This document shows positions 34,154-43,162 of a DNA stretch of 64,000 nucleotides, piece after piece. The position numbers and the translations under genes were made by a program. The first letter of the stretch is position 1. Each line of letters opens with the position of its first letter. The DNA comes from Streptacidiphilus jeojiense (lineage in GTDB: Bacteria > Actinomycetota > Actinomycetes > Streptomycetales > Streptomycetaceae): positions 10,104-74,103 of the forward strand of contig NZ_JOEH01000048.1 of the NCBI RefSeq assembly GCF_000719095.1, read 5' to 3'. Under the pieces are notes generated by a model. It was given only the letters and a program-made list of their open reading frames with translations. It was not told the origin of the DNA and ran no database searches.

Positions 34154-34819
34154 GTGCGAGGACCCTCCGCGCCCCCGATCGACCGCAACCACCGCCGTCC
34201 GCGACACGTCGGACACCACAACGGCCACACCCGTGCCGCGCCGCCGCCGTTCCCGGAGCCCTCCATCGATCCCCTACCAGCGCCGCGCCGCGCCGGCCGA
34301 TCCCCGGCCGGCGGACCGGCCCGCACCGACAAGCCGCTGCTGTACCTGGACGTCGACGGCGTGCTCAACCCGGTCTGCCCGCGCCCCGAGGGCGACTTCA
34401 CGATCTACCGGATCCAGGGCAGCACGGTGCTGATATCCGCCCGGCACGGTACCTGGCTGCGCGAACTCGCCGAGGTCTACCAGCTCGTCTGGGCCAGCAC
34501 CTGGGAGGCCTACGCCAATCTCTGCATCGCGCCGCTGCTGCAACTGCCCGAGCTGCCGTTCGTACCGGTGGGCCGACGGGCGGGCGGCGACTGGCTGCCG
34601 ATCGTGCGGCACGCCGCGGGCCGGCCCTTCGCCTGGGTCGACGACCTCATCCCGGACACCGTGCTGCGGGACAGCGAGGCCCGGGGCGGGCCGCCGTCCT
34701 TCCGGGTCCGCCCGGGCCCCGGCCCCCCGCTCCCCCCCCCGTGGGCAAAGGTGGGGCCCCCCCCCCCTCCCACGGGGCCTCCGGGCCGTTGTCGGCCTCG
34801 GCCCGACCCGTGTCGGTGA
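34154..34819 (+). CDS. HAD-like hydrolase, both ends uncertain and 3' part damaged
   Basis: LLYLDVDGVLNPV is HAD motif I, VWASTWEAYAN motif II and WVDDLIPD a motif IV-like acidic pair, so the core from about 34331 to 34680 is real. No good start is seen: GTG 34154 opens a Pro/Arg-rich stretch without a Shine-Dalgarno. After DSEARGG the frame turns into Pro-rich nonsense over poly-C runs, so the true C-terminus is missing or displaced. Confidence 0.6.
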   Translation: MRGPSAPPIDRNHRRPRHVGHHNGHTRAAPPPFPEPSIDPLPAPRRAGRSPAGGPARTDKPLLYLDVDGVLNPVCPRPEGDFTIYRIQGSTVLISARHGTWLRELAEVYQLVWASTWEAYANLCIAPLLQLPELPFVPVGRRAGGDWLPIVRHAAGRPFAWVDDLIPDTVLRDSEARGGPPSFRVRPGPGPPLPPPWAKVGPPPPPTGPPGRCRPRPDPCR

Positions 34820-35261
34820 GCTGGAACAGCTTCTTGCCGCCGGTCTCCTCGCTGCTGATCAGTCCCTCCTCCTCCAGCATCTGGAGGGTGGGGTAGACCG
34901 ATCCAGGGCTGGGCTTCCAGCTGCCGCCCGAGCGCTCCGCGATCTCGCGGATCATCTCGTAGCCGTGCATCGGCCGGTCCTTCAGCAGGGCCAGCAGCGA
35001 TGCGCGGACGTCGCCGCGCCGGGCCCGGCCGCCGTGACGGCCGCCGCGCCCACCGGGGCCTCCGCCCCGGAAGGGGCCGAAACCGGGTCCGAACGGTCCC
35101 GGACCGAAGCCGGGACCTCCGGGGGGCGGGCCGAACCCGCCGAACGCCTGACGGAACTCGGCGCGCGGACCGCGCCCCCGGTGACCGTGTTCTCCGCGCC
35201 CGCCCCGGCCGGGTCGGCCTTCGGGCTGCGCGCCTTCTTCGAATGGATTTCCTGTACGCAT
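34647..35261 (-). CDS. PadR-family regulator, C-terminus damaged
   Basis: A 70-residue Gly/Pro/Arg-rich N-terminus (GFGPPPGGPGFGPGPFGPGF) is followed by a PadR winged helix: LLALLKDRPMHGYEMIREIA, then PSPGSVYPTLQMLEEEGLI and GGKKLFQLTDTGR. After NGPEAPWE (near 34780) the protein becomes Pro/Gly nonsense over the poly-C stretch, so the usual C-terminal helices are missing. The ATG at 35261 has AAGGA upstream. Two dyads lie just upstream of it, and the FtsX/ABC genes follow further upstream on the same strand. Confidence 0.8.
   Translation of the reverse strand: MRTGNPFEEGAQPEGRPGRGGRGEHGHRGRGPRAEFRQAFGGFGPPPGGPGFGPGPFGPGFGPFRGGGPGGRGGRHGGRARRGDVRASLLALLKDRPMHGYEMIREIAERSGGSWKPSPGSVYPTLQMLEEEGLISSEETGGKKLFQLTDTGRAEADNGPEAPWEGGGAPPLPTGGGAGGRGPGGPGRTAARPGPRCPAARCPG
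34690..34800. other. Poly-C stretch, probable assembly junction
   Basis: Runs of nine and eleven C residues (34731-34741 and 34757-34767) flank GTGGGCAAAGG, and the CCCCGTGGG motif recurs inverted as CCCACGGGG. Two genes on opposite strands both lose their expected C-termini here. This looks like a low-quality join or a collapsed segment, not natural intergenic DNA. Confidence 0.65.
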
Positions 35262-35289
35262 GATCTTCGTCCTTTCATGAACGACTTCT

Positions 35290-35322
35290 ATCGAGTGGTC
35301 TCGATGCCTCAACGATATATCG
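35290..35322. promoter_or_regulatory. Two dyads upstream of padR (probable PadR operators)
   Basis: ATCGAG-TGGT-CTCGAT (35290-35305) and CGATATATCG (35313-35322) are both perfect inverted repeats in an AT-richer stretch between padR and the end of the permease gene. They resemble autoregulatory PadR sites. Confidence 0.65.
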
Positions 35323-35359
35323 GTAGTAGTCGTTCGGCAAGGCCGAATCTCAAGATCTT

Positions 35360-37759
35360 CTACTCGGTCCGCAGCGCCGTGGCGGTCCGGGCCTTCGCCG
35401 CCCATCCGGCCGGGAGCATCGCCCCGCACACCGCGACGGCCACCCCGCCCACGCCCAGCAGGACCAGCTCCAGCAGTCCGTAGACGTCCTCGATCTGCGA
35501 CGGGGTGCCGCTGCCCGCGGTCCGCATCATCACCGGGATGATGTAGTCGTGCAGCGCCAGCCCGATCGGGACGCCGAGCGCGGCACCGACCAGCCCCGCC
35601 CCCACCACCGAGGACAGCACCTGGGCCACGGTCTGACCGGGCGTCATCCCGACCGCCTTGCACACCCCCAGGTCGTGCACCCGCTCCCGGGTGTCCAGGA
35701 CCACCGAGTTGAGCACCCCGAGCCCGGCCACCGAGACCAGCATCAGGGTCAGCAGCACCGACATCGCGTCGAAGGCCACCACGACCGGGCTCACGTGCTC
35801 CGTCTCGTTCGCCTCGACCTGCACGCCGCTGGACTGCAGGGCGGTGCGGAGCCCGCTGGTGTAGGCCGCGACCTCGGTGCCCGGCTTGAGCACCACGTCG
35901 TAGAAGACCGGGTGCAGCCCGGGCTGGGCCCCGGCCAGCGTGGCCATGTCGGTGTTGATGGTCAGCCCGGCGTTGCCCGGGTCGAAGTCCTCGCCGACGA
36001 TCCGCACCGGCACCTGCACGCCCTGGTCGACCAGGGTGACGGTGTCGCCGACCTTCGTACCGGTGGTGGTCAGGAAGTGCGTGGGCACCACGATCTCCCC
36101 GGGGCCGTGGAACCAGCGGCCGGAGATGAGGGCGAACGCCTCGGCGGAGGACGGCCCCTGGTAGAGCCGGACCCGGATCGTCCCGGTGCCGCCGGCCACG
36201 CTGACGGTCCCCTGGCTCTGCCCGATGGCCGCCGCGGTGCCCGGCTGGGCCAGGATGGCCGCCCGTACCTTCGCCGGATCCGCCTGCGCCGGAGCGCTGC
36301 CGCCCGCGGCGACCGGCGCCGGTCCGTCACCGCCGAGGAACACCGAGACCGGGATGCTGCCCTGCGGGTGCCGCGCGGTGGTCACCGCGCTGGCGGACGA
36401 GGTCAGCCCGATGGCGAAGGTGGCCGCCGTGGTCCCGAACACCACCGCGGCCAGCAGCGCCGCCGAGCGGACCGGTCGGGCGAAGGGCGCGGCCAGTCCC
36501 AGCGTCACCGCCCTGGGCAGCGGCAGCCGGGCCGCGAGGCGCTGCGCCCAGCGCCCCCGGCCGGTGCGCGGCGCGCGTCCCACCGCGAGCGCCTCCACCG
36601 TACGCAGCCGGCCCGCCCGCAGGGCCGGCACCAGCGCCGCCACGGCGACCAGGACCAGCGCGGCGGCCGGCACGGCCAGGTCGATCCACCAGGTCACCGC
36701 GGAGGCACTGCCCCCGTACATCTGCGCGGTGTCGCCCATCAGCGGCATCGCCAGCACATTGCCGAGCACCACCCCGATCACCGCGCCCACGCTGGACGGG
36801 ATCAGCGCCTGCGCCAGATAGGCCCGGACCACCTGACCCGGCGTCAGTCCGATCGACTTCAGGATGCCGATCCTGCGGATCTGCGCGCCCACCGCCCCGC
36901 TGACCACGCTGGCGATGATGATCACCGACATCAGCAGGCCGAGCACTCCGAAGGCCAGCATCACCGGCACGAACAGCGCGGTGTTCTCGTCGGCCGCCAG
37001 CTTCACGTCCAGGTAGGACTGTGCGCTCACCATCGCGCCCTTGGGCAGGGCCGCCGCGATCGCGGCCCGGTCCGCGTTCACCTCGGCGGTGGTCGCCGCG
37101 GAGCTGAAGCGGTAGAGCATCTGCGCGCTGGTCGCCGCACCGGCCGTGCGCAGCGCGTCGATCTCGGCGGGGACCACCCAGCCGTCCGCGCTGTCGGTGA
37201 CCGACGAGGCCAGGCCGACCACGGTCAGGGTGGGGCTGCCGGCCGCACCGGAGGTCTTCAGCGTGGTGCCGAGCCTGGTGTCCGGCCCCACCGAGTTGGC
37301 GTCCGTGGAGAGCACGATCTCCCCCGGCTTGGACGCCCAGCGCCCCGACCGCAGGGTGACGTCGTCGACGCCGCCACCGGCCGTGGCCCGTCCGACGACG
37401 GTCTCGGTCTGCTGGAGGTCGGCGCCGTCCGGACCGGGCGGGTCGATCTGCGCCACCTGGTACGGGCCCGAGCTAGCGGTCACCCCGGCCAGCCGCCCAG
37501 TGGCCGCGATCTGTTCGGCCGTCGCCCGGCCCTCGTCGAACTGCGCGGTCAGCTGCGCTCCGTGCTGCCGGGCGAAGGCGGTGTCGAACGGTGCCGACGC
37601 GCTCGCCATCAGCGACCCGGCGACCACCGCCGAGGCCACCGCCATCAGTACGGACAGGGTCATCACGATGGTCTGCACCCGCCGTCGGCCGACCCGGCCC
37701 AGCCTGATCCGCCCGCCTCCGCTGCCGCTGCGGCCCCGCCGCATCCACCCGGCGCTCAT
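35360..37759 (-). CDS. FtsX/MacB-like ABC permease
   Basis: The product has 799 residues in two FtsX repeats: one N-terminal helix (TIVMTLSVLMAVASAVVAGS), a 200-residue extracytoplasmic domain, three helices (VMLAFGVLGLLMSVIIIASVV and others), a central helix, a second external domain and three terminal helices. It should form the membrane part of a mechanotransmitting exporter, for lipids, peptides or antibiotics. The ATG at 37759 overlaps the ATPase stop as ATGA. The divergent two-component system probably controls it, as in bacitracin-type modules. Confidence 0.88.
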   Translation of the reverse strand: MSAGWMRRGRSGSGGGRIRLGRVGRRRVQTIVMTLSVLMAVASAVVAGSLMASASAPFDTAFARQHGAQLTAQFDEGRATAEQIAATGRLAGVTASSGPYQVAQIDPPGPDGADLQQTETVVGRATAGGGVDDVTLRSGRWASKPGEIVLSTDANSVGPDTRLGTTLKTSGAAGSPTLTVVGLASSVTDSADGWVVPAEIDALRTAGAATSAQMLYRFSSAATTAEVNADRAAIAAALPKGAMVSAQSYLDVKLAADENTALFVPVMLAFGVLGLLMSVIIIASVVSGAVGAQIRRIGILKSIGLTPGQVVRAYLAQALIPSSVGAVIGVVLGNVLAMPLMGDTAQMYGGSASAVTWWIDLAVPAAALVLVAVAALVPALRAGRLRTVEALAVGRAPRTGRGRWAQRLAARLPLPRAVTLGLAAPFARPVRSAALLAAVVFGTTAATFAIGLTSSASAVTTARHPQGSIPVSVFLGGDGPAPVAAGGSAPAQADPAKVRAAILAQPGTAAAIGQSQGTVSVAGGTGTIRVRLYQGPSSAEAFALISGRWFHGPGEIVVPTHFLTTTGTKVGDTVTLVDQGVQVPVRIVGEDFDPGNAGLTINTDMATLAGAQPGLHPVFYDVVLKPGTEVAAYTSGLRTALQSSGVQVEANETEHVSPVVVAFDAMSVLLTLMLVSVAGLGVLNSVVLDTRERVHDLGVCKAVGMTPGQTVAQVLSSVVGAGLVGAALGVPIGLALHDYIIPVMMRTAGSGTPSQIEDVYGLLELVLLGVGGVAVAVCGAMLPAGWAAKARTATALRTE

Positions 37760-38454
37760 CGGACGACCTCCGCGTTCCTGCTGCGGTCCACCGCGACGTG
37801 CCCGTCCACCAGTTGGATGGTCCGCTCGGCGCAGGCCTCGGCGAGAACCAGGTCGTGGGTGACCAGGACCACGGTCTGGCCGCTGCGGTGCAGATCGACC
37901 AGCAACTGCCGCACCTCGTGCCCCGACGCGGTGTCCAGCGCCCCGGTCGGCTCGTCCGCGAGCAGCAGGGCCGGGCGGTTGACCAGCGCCCTGGCCACCG
38001 CGACCCGCTGCCGCTCGCCGCCGGACAGCCGGCCCGGGTAGGCGTCGGCGTGCTTGGCGATACCCAGCACGCCCATCAGCTCGGCCGCCCTGGTGGCGGC
38101 CTTCCCCCGTGCGCTGCCCGCGAGTTGGGCCGGGAGCAGGATGTTGTCCCGCACCGTCAGGTCGTCCAGCAGGTTGAAGAACTGGAACACCATCCCGATC
38201 CGCTCGCGGCGGAAGCGTGCCAGCGCCTTCTCGCCGAGTCCGTCGATCTGCAGCCCTCCGACGGACACCCGGCCCTCGGAAGGCCGGTCCAGCCCCGCGA
38301 CCAGGTTCAGCAGGGTCGACTTGCCGCTGCCCGAGGGACCGGTCACCGCCACGGCCTCGCCCTCGGCGACGGTCAGCGTCACCGGACCCAGTGCCGGTGC
38401 GCCGGCGCTGTCGTAACGCTTGACCACGCCTTCCAGTTCGATCACATTCGCCAT
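37756..38454 (-). CDS. ABC transporter ATP-binding protein (MacB/LolD type)
   Basis: The product has 232 residues. Walker A is GPSGSGKST, the Q-loop is VFQFFNLL, the signature is LSGGERQRVAVARAL, Walker B is LLLADEPTGALD and the H-loop is VTHD. DEPTGALD is typical of the MacB/LolD class that works with FtsX permeases. The ATG at 38454 opens MANVIELEGVVKRY; the 21 residues further upstream look non-coding. It is coupled to the permease downstream and faces the histidine kinase gene across 231 bases. Confidence 0.93.
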   Translation of the reverse strand: MANVIELEGVVKRYDSAGAPALGPVTLTVAEGEAVAVTGPSGSGKSTLLNLVAGLDRPSEGRVSVGGLQIDGLGEKALARFRRERIGMVFQFFNLLDDLTVRDNILLPAQLAGSARGKAATRAAELMGVLGIAKHADAYPGRLSGGERQRVAVARALVNRPALLLADEPTGALDTASGHEVRQLLVDLHRSGQTVVLVTHDLVLAEACAERTIQLVDGHVAVDRSRNAEVVR

Positions 38455-38685
38455 TGCCGGGCCCGTCCCTGTCGTCTCGTCCGTGTTGTCGTCGCCGCGG
38501 CTCTCCCCCGGCGGCAACGACGTTAGGAGCGCGGGCAGTCGGGCCGCGTCGGCCGTCGAAGCGACCTTTCGTCGGCCACGCGGACGACTCCACCCGGGGT
38601 CATCCCTGCGATGTACATCCCCCGGCGTCCGGGGTGATCAGCAAGACGGATGCGCCCGCGGCCGGAACGGCCGCAGAATGGCCCC

Positions 38686-40011
38686 ATGGAACTGGTAGGA
38701 GGGCGCGACCTGCGCCGATATCTGCGCACCGTACTGCGTCCCGAGGGGCAGGCCGTCCGGCTGCCGCGCTGGTCCCGGCGGGCCGACGCGGTGTTCGCGG
38801 TTCTGCTCACCGTCCTCGTGCTGCTCTCCATGCGCCACGCCGTGATCACCTGGCAGGGGCCGGTCACCGCGTATCCGTTCCCACCGACGGCTCCGGTCCC
38901 GCCGCAGCCGGTGGACCTGACGGCCGTCCCGCTCACCCCGGACTGGCACCACTACCTGGCCGGCGCGGTGGCCGCCCTGGCCCTGGCGGCGCGGCGGCGG
39001 TACCCGCTGGTCGCCTTCTGGGTGGTGCTGATCGCCCTGCGCAGCGACTACTTCCTGCCGGTCGTGGTCACCCTGCTGATCAGCGGGATCGCCATCTGCG
39101 CGGCGGTCCTGCACAGCCGCAACCAGATCCCGGTGCTGGGCAGTCTCCTGCTGGCCGCGCTGCTGGCGACCACCATGTTCCAGAACGCGGACACGGCCGT
39201 GCCGCCGATGCTCATCCTGATGCTGGTCCTCGGTCTGATCGGTGGCACCGCCCGGTTCTGGCGGGCCCGGGTGGCCGCCACCCAGCTCCGGATCGCCGAG
39301 ATCCAGCAGGCCCAGGAGACGGCGATGCGCCAGGCCGTAGAGGAGGAGCGCTCCCGGATCGCCGGCGAGCTGCACGATGTGGTCACCCACAACGTCAGCG
39401 TGATGGTCATTCAGGCCGGAGCGGCCCGAACCGTGTTGGACACCTCCCCGGAGATGGCCAAGGAGGCGATGCTCGCCGTCGAGGCCGGGGGGCGCGCGGC
39501 GATGGCCGAACTCCGGCACGTCATGGGCCTGTTGGCGGCCTCGGGCACCGGCGGCCGGCCGAAGGACCTCAGGGACGGCCGTCCCACCGCGGAGGAGCTG
39601 GTGCCGCAGCCGGGCCTGGGCCAGCTCACCCCGCTGGTCGACCGGGTCCGCGCGGCCGGGACCCCGGTCTCGGTGTCGGTGTCGCTGCCGTCCGAACCAC
39701 TGCTGTCCGGAATCGATCTGACGGCCTATCGGGTGGTCCAGGAGGCGTTGACCAACACCATCAAGCACGCCGTCGGCGCGGCCTCCTCGGTCACCATCGG
39801 GCACTCCGCCGGGGTGCTGGAGATCGAGGTGGTCGACACCGGCGGCACCCCGGGGTTCCAGTCGCTGACCGGAAACAGCCGCGGCCTGCTCGGCCTGCGC
39901 GAACGGCTCGCCGTCTACGGCGGCACGCTTGACGCAGGGCGTACGATCAACGGCGGCTTCCGGGTGGAGGCCCGCATCCCTTTGGAACACACCCCTTCGA
40001 GCACGGCATGA
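38686..40011 (+). CDS. NarL-type sensor histidine kinase
   Basis: The product has 441 residues. About five to six N-terminal membrane helices carry only short external loops, an intramembrane-sensing layout. The HisKA_3 box is EERSRIAGELHDVVTHNVSVMV (His in LHD) and the ATPase part has VVQEALTNTIKHA and GRGLLGLRER-type sequence (NSRGLLGLRERL). ATG 38686 has no clear Shine-Dalgarno and may be leaderless. The regulator gene follows 24 bases later. It faces the FtsX/ABC genes, its likely targets. Confidence 0.9.
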   Translation: MELVGGRDLRRYLRTVLRPEGQAVRLPRWSRRADAVFAVLLTVLVLLSMRHAVITWQGPVTAYPFPPTAPVPPQPVDLTAVPLTPDWHHYLAGAVAALALAARRRYPLVAFWVVLIALRSDYFLPVVVTLLISGIAICAAVLHSRNQIPVLGSLLLAALLATTMFQNADTAVPPMLILMLVLGLIGGTARFWRARVAATQLRIAEIQQAQETAMRQAVEEERSRIAGELHDVVTHNVSVMVIQAGAARTVLDTSPEMAKEAMLAVEAGGRAAMAELRHVMGLLAASGTGGRPKDLRDGRPTAEELVPQPGLGQLTPLVDRVRAAGTPVSVSVSLPSEPLLSGIDLTAYRVVQEALTNTIKHAVGAASSVTIGHSAGVLEIEVVDTGGTPGFQSLTGNSRGLLGLRERLAVYGGTLDAGRTINGGFRVEARIPLEHTPSSTA

Positions 40012-40035
40012 GGCACACCGGATGAGGAGCACCGC

Positions 40036-40719
40036 GTGACCCAACCGCCCCTGCGCGCCGTCATCGCCGACGACCAGGCGCTGGTCCGCACCGGCTTCGG
40101 GATGATCCTGGCGGCCGACGGGATCGAAGTGGTGGCCGAGGCCGCCAACGGCGCGGACGCCGTCGCCGCGGTCCGGCGCACCCGGCCGGACGTGGTCCTG
40201 ATGGACATCCGGATGCCCGAACTGGACGGCCTGGAGGCCACCCGGCAGATCATGGCCGGTGGATCGGACGGGACCAGGGTCCTCATCCTCACCACCTACG
40301 ACCTGGACCACTACGTCTACGCGGCGCTGACCGCCGGCGCCAGCGGCTTCCTACTCAAGGACGTCACCCCCGAGCACCTGGTCGCCTCGGTCCGCCTGGT
40401 CCGCTCCGGCGACGCCCTGCTCGCCCCGACCATCACCCGCCGGCTGATCGAGCGCTTCGCACCCCGGGACGAGGTCAAGGCGACCCGGCACCGCGACCTG
40501 TCCGAACTGACACCCCGTGAGCTGGAGGTGCTGCGACTGCTGGCCACCGGCCTCAGCAACGCCGAACTGGCCGACCGGCTCACTCTCAGCGCCACCACGG
40601 TGAAGACCCATGTGGCCCGGATCCTCTCCAAGTTGGGCCTGCGCGACCGGGTCCAGGCCGTGGTCCTGGCCTACGAGACCGGCCTGATCTCCCCCGGCGC
40701 CGCGACGACCGACGCCTAG
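40036..40719 (+). CDS. NarL/LuxR-family response regulator
   Basis: The product has 227 residues. The receiver domain has DDQALVRTGF (acidic pair) and the phosphoacceptor in VVLMDIRMPELDG. The C-terminal LuxR helix-turn-helix is LTPRELEVLRLLATGLSNAELADRLTLSATTVKTHVARIL. It starts with GTG at 40036. It forms an operon with the kinase and probably controls the divergent FtsX/ABC exporter. Confidence 0.94.
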   Translation: MTQPPLRAVIADDQALVRTGFGMILAADGIEVVAEAANGADAVAAVRRTRPDVVLMDIRMPELDGLEATRQIMAGGSDGTRVLILTTYDLDHYVYAALTAGASGFLLKDVTPEHLVASVRLVRSGDALLAPTITRRLIERFAPRDEVKATRHRDLSELTPRELEVLRLLATGLSNAELADRLTLSATTVKTHVARILSKLGLRDRVQAVVLAYETGLISPGAATTDA

Positions 40720-40735
40720 GTCCTGTCTGGGGTTC

Positions 40736-40773
40736 CGGCGCGGGCCGGCCACCGAGTGGCACGGCCCGCGCCG
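40736..40773. terminator. Hairpin between response regulator and secreted protein genes
   Basis: CGGCGCGGGCCG (40736-40747) pairs with CGGCCCGCGCCG (40762-40773), and an inner GCCAC/GTGGC stem continues it. It serves two convergent genes. Confidence 0.88.
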
Positions 40774-40780
40774 ACCGGGA

Positions 40781-42298
40781 TCAGCCGACGTTGAGGGCGG
40801 TGTCGTCCAGGACGAACGAGGTCTGGTCGACGCTGTCCTCGGCACCGGTGAACTTCAGGGTGACCGTCTGTCCGGCGTAGGAGGCCAGGCTGAAGCTGCG
40901 CTGGGTGTAGCCGGAGGCGGCGTTCAGGTTGGAGTAGGTGGCCAGGGTGGAGAGCACCGTGCCGGAGCTGTTCAGCAGTTGCACCTTCAGGGTGTCGTAG
41001 GCCGTGCTGGTGGTGGTCTCCGCGGTGTCGATGTGCAGGTAGAAGCTGAGCGCGTAGCTGGAGCAGCCGCTGGGCAGGGTCACCGACTGGGACAGCGTGT
41101 TGGTGGTGGTCGTTCCGTAGCCGTCCAGCCAGGCGTCGTAACTGCCGGTGCGGGCGGGCTCCTTGGTGCCGCTGTAGATGTTGCTGCTGGTGCTGGCGGT
41201 CCAGGGCGAGGCGGAGCCGGTCTCGAAGCCGGGGTTGCCGAGCAGCTGGCTGGAGGCGCAACTACCGGTCGAGGTGGGCGAAGCACTCGCCGAGGCGCTC
41301 GCACTGGCCGACGTGCTCGCGGAGGCGCTGGCCGAGGCACTCGCCGAGGCGGTGGAGGTGGAGCCGCTCGCGCCGGCGAGCCAGGCGGTGGCGTTCAGCG
41401 CGAGGGCGGCGTTGGTGGCGGTGGTGTCGTTCCACCCGTCGTACAGGGTGTTGCCCGACTGGCCGGTGCCGTCGTCGACGTCCGAGCTGTCGCCCCAGAT
41501 GGCGACCTTGCCGGAGCCGAAGCCGCTGGTGACGAAGAAGGCGCCGGTGTTGCCGCTGTAGCCGCTGCGGTAGAGCAGGCCCTTGACCGCTGAGTTGTCG
41601 GCCGGGGTGAGCGTGAAGGTGGTGCCGTTGTAGAAGTCGCTGCCGGTGACCGTGCCGAAGCTGCCGTTCAGCACCGGGTTGGTGGAGTCGCTGATGGCCT
41701 TGGGCGTGCCCGAGGCGATGTTCAGCAGGTCGACCGAGAAGCCGAAGGGGTCGGTGCTGTCCACGGTGTTGTTGGTCATCAGGTCGTTGATGATCGCCGG
41801 GGAGTCGTAGCCGTCGCTGTTGCGGTCGCTGCCGGTGTGGTCGGAGATCAGGAACAGACCGCCGCCGTTCTTCACGAAGTTCATCAGCGCGGTCTTCTCC
41901 GCCGCGGTGAACAGCGTGTTCGGCTCGTCGATGACGACCTCGTTGAAGTTGCTGAGGTCCAGGGAGGCGCTGGTGCCGTAGGTCAGCGCGCTGGTGGTGG
42001 TCTTCAGGCTGTAGGAGCCGGTCTTCTGCAGGGCGACGCCCCAGCTGGAGAGGGCCCCGGTCCAGTCGGTCTCGACGGACGGGCTGGTGTTCTGGGCCAA
42101 CGGGTCGGGCATGCTGGTGCTGATGATCCAGTCGGCGTTGCCCGCGGTCTCCGCGTGGCCGTCGTCGAACAGCACGTTGTACTTGGTGGCCGCGTGCGCG
42201 GTGGGGGCGACCACGGTGACGCCCACCAGTCCGGCACCGATCGTGATCGCTGCGGCGAACACGGCGACCAGCCGCCGGTCCTTACCAACACCCGTCAT
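40781..42298 (-). CDS. Secreted two-domain protein with Ser-Ala linker
   Basis: The product has 505 residues. A Sec signal peptide ([19 protein letters not shown], cleavage after AHA) precedes a 280-residue domain ([42 protein letters not shown]) resembling DUF4350/ThuA-like or glutamine-amidotransferase-like folds, a linker made almost only of SA/ST repeats, and a C-terminal 150-residue beta-sandwich ([11 protein letters not shown], then LDDTALNV) like carbohydrate-binding modules. It has GGAGG upstream of ATG 42298. An extracellular polymer-binding role is likely; the catalytic activity is unknown. Confidence 0.85.
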   Translation of the reverse strand: MTGVGKDRRLVAVFAAAITIGAGLVGVTVVAPTAHAATKYNVLFDDGHAETAGNADWIISTSMPDPLAQNTSPSVETDWTGALSSWGVALQKTGSYSLKTTTSALTYGTSASLDLSNFNEVVIDEPNTLFTAAEKTALMNFVKNGGGLFLISDHTGSDRNSDGYDSPAIINDLMTNNTVDSTDPFGFSVDLLNIASGTPKAISDSTNPVLNGSFGTVTGSDFYNGTTFTLTPADNSAVKGLLYRSGYSGNTGAFFVTSGFGSGKVAIWGDSSDVDDGTGQSGNTLYDGWNDTTATNAALALNATAWLAGASGSTSTASASASASASASTSASASASASASPTSTGSCASSQLLGNPGFETGSASPWTASTSSNIYSGTKEPARTGSYDAWLDGYGTTTTNTLSQSVTLPSGCSSYALSFYLHIDTAETTTSTAYDTLKVQLLNSSGTVLSTLATYSNLNAASGYTQRSFSLASYAGQTVTLKFTGAEDSVDQTSFVLDDTALNVG

Positions 42299-42340
42299 GA
42301 GTGCTTCCTCCGATTGGAGTTGACGACGCGTCGGACAGGG

Positions 42341-42382
42341 GTATCCGCGCGTAGACTCGGAGTATTCGCGCGTAGACCCGAC
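42341..42382. repeat. Two tandem 21-base repeats upstream of the secreted-protein gene
   Basis: GTATCCGCGCGTAGACTCGGA (42341-42361, 21 bases) is repeated with 4 changes at 42362-42382; the shared core is CGCGCGTAGAC. The two-turn period places both copies on one face of the helix, 43 bases before the start codon. Confidence 0.7.
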
Positions 42383-42469
42383 GGTGGATAGGTCTCGTGG
42401 GTTAAAGATTCTTGACGATCTCATGACATCGCAGGTCGCAGCTTGACGCCTGCCCGAATCCACAGGAAA

Positions 42470-42496
42470 GCCGCCGGCGCTGACAGCGCCGGCGGC
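42470..42496 (-). terminator. Perfect 12-bp GC hairpin
   Basis: GCCGCCGGCGCT (42470-42481) and AGCGCCGGCGGC (42485-42496) with a 3-base loop, 20 bases after the stop of the minus-strand gene ending at 42516. Confidence 0.85.
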
Positions 42497-42515
42497 TCGA
42501 TCGGTGCGCCTGGTC

Positions 42516-43073
42516 TCACTCCGCCTGAGTGTCCGACGGAGCCTCGGCCTCCGGCGCCGCGTCGGGTCCCGCCGCGCCGGATCCCGCCGCATCGGGTCCC
42601 TGTTCGCGCACCTCGCGGACGTGCCGCAGGGCGTCCCGCAGGTCACCGAGCCAGGCGTCGGCGTTGGCACCGACCTGGCGGACGCACCAGGCCAGCGCAT
42701 CGCTGCGGCTGCGGGCCACGCCCGCGGCCACCAGGGTGTCCAGCACCTGGCGCTCGGGCTGCCGCAGCCGGGTCATCGCCGGCACGGCGAGGTGGGTGAA
42801 CATCACCCGCTGGTCCCCGTGCAGCACGCCCCAGGAGACCTTGCGCCCGTAGCGCCGCTCAGCCTCCTTGGCCACCGACATCCGCTCGCCCCGGGTCCGC
42901 TCCCGGAACTCGCCCACCGCCCGCTCCGCGGACTCCCCTGCCGGAATCCGGCCCACCACCGTGATCTCCTCACGGTCGGCCTGGATCTCCGGCGCCTCCT
43001 CGAACAGCCCCTCGGGCAGTCGCTCGGCGAACCACGCCGCCACCGACTCCCCGGTCTTGCCGCTACCAGTCAT
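42516..43073 (-). CDS. Hypothetical protein, possible DNA-binding segment
   Basis: A 185-residue soluble protein. The C-terminal third has [31 protein letters not shown], which resembles a ribbon-helix-helix or CopG-like helical pair, then an Ala/Glu/Pro-rich acidic tail. The N-terminal half starts [24 protein letters not shown] 43073 is used. The direct repeat ATTACA-TG-ATTACA (43083-43096) lies just upstream. No named family is recognised. Confidence 0.7.
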   Translation of the reverse strand: MTGSGKTGESVAAWFAERLPEGLFEEAPEIQADREEITVVGRIPAGESAERAVGEFRERTRGERMSVAKEAERRYGRKVSWGVLHGDQRVMFTHLAVPAMTRLRQPERQVLDTLVAAGVARSRSDALAWCVRQVGANADAWLGDLRDALRHVREVREQGPDAAGSGAAGPDAAPEAEAPSDTQAE

Positions 43074-43162
43074 GAAATCACCATTACATGATTACAAGGT
43101 CTGGCCAAGGCTTCTGACCCGAGCGGCGATGAGCCGTCAGCGAACAGGTACGGCAGTGCGCC

